Positions 63,831 to 64,000 of a stretch of 64,000 nt of DNA are shown here, one piece after another (the stretch's first letter is position 1; each line of letters starts with the position of its first letter). Where the stretch lies: positions 97,425 to 161,424 of the forward strand of contig NZ_JAOANW010000014.1 in the NCBI RefSeq assembly GCF_026162365.1. Reading direction: 5' to 3'. This stretch comes from Nitratireductor luteus (GTDB lineage Bacteria; Pseudomonadota; Alphaproteobacteria; Rhizobiales; Rhizobiaceae). The notes under the pieces are model-generated. The model worked only from the letters and a program-made list of their open reading frames with translations, searched no databases and had not been told where the DNA came from. Made by a program: the position numbers and the translations under genes.

Positions 63831-64000
63831 GCTGATATCACTCAACTTCTCTATTCGGCGTGTTCAGGTCAAGCGCTTCGAGCCTTTCCATATGCCCGGC
63901 ATCGACGTCTTTCGCAGGCCCTTGCTTCTCTACGGGATCGGCGCATTGCCCTCCCAGCATAGGATCAGGAGAATGAGGCAGTCCCATCTTTTGAGCGTCC

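Noticed and set aside
63831..64000. Possible coding frame running to the window end
   Set aside because: More than one frame is open over this short stretch, with no recognisable motif or start signal, so nothing can be supported.

Overview
The window looks like chromosomal DNA of a high-GC alphaproteobacterium, probably Hyphomicrobiales and close to Phyllobacteriaceae/Rhizobiaceae-type organisms. This is inference from gene content: a DUF995 secreted protein, many solute-binding-protein-dependent ABC and TRAP importers, a Prs-like type I exporter in an exopolysaccharide locus, frequent GTG/TTG starts, and a short palindromic intergenic repeat of the kind common in rhizobia. I saw no tRNA, rRNA or CRISPR array.

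Positions 1-25.1 kb form a surface-polysaccharide locus. On the + strand are a GT29-like (sialyltransferase-like) gene cut by the window edge, a polysaccharide pyruvyl transferase family gene, a type I secretion ABC exporter plus HlyD adaptor with a repetitive candidate substrate, a small Cas2-fold-like protein, an ABC-2 polysaccharide exporter (Wzm/Wzt-like), and UDP-glucose dehydrogenase. Convergent to these, one long minus-strand series runs from about 25.06 kb down to 10.49 kb: a rhamnosyltransferase-like GT2, rmlACBD (dTDP-L-rhamnose), several glycosyltransferases, a sulfotransferase-like protein, a 1226-residue multi-glycosyltransferase fusion, an NAD-dependent epimerase and a zinc-ribbon methyltransferase. 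Together these would make activated rhamnose and UDP-glucuronate, assemble and decorate a glycan, and export it.

Positions 25.3-26.8 kb hold two linked unknown genes (one with a Tat-like leader) divergent from a tiny ribbon-helix-helix protein, with tandem palindromes between them. Positions 27.0-33.8 kb are a DeoR-controlled pentose operon: ABC importer, L-ribulose-5-phosphate 4-epimerase and an FGGY ribulokinase-like kinase. Positions 34.0-41.6 kb hold an oligopeptide-type ABC importer split over two divergent transcripts, with an XRE-cupin regulator, an M24 peptidase and a GAF protein. Positions 41.9-49.5 kb hold a LysR regulator and a TRAP importer linked to an amidase, a DUF2848 protein and a DUF1445 hydro-lyase-like protein. 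Positions 50.3-54.6 kb hold a second TRAP importer led by a FAD-linked 2-hydroxyacid dehydrogenase.

The last 10 kb are a patchwork: scars of IS1182, ISL3 and IS5-type transposases, a palindromic repeat, a striking adenylation-ACP-acyltransferase fusion gene, a GST, an HxlR regulator, a membrane acyltransferase with a broken relative beside it, a DUF995 protein, and a VOC gene truncated next to an intact IS5-family element. An IS5 relic and this intact IS5 copy lie in inverted orientation about 4.4 kb apart.
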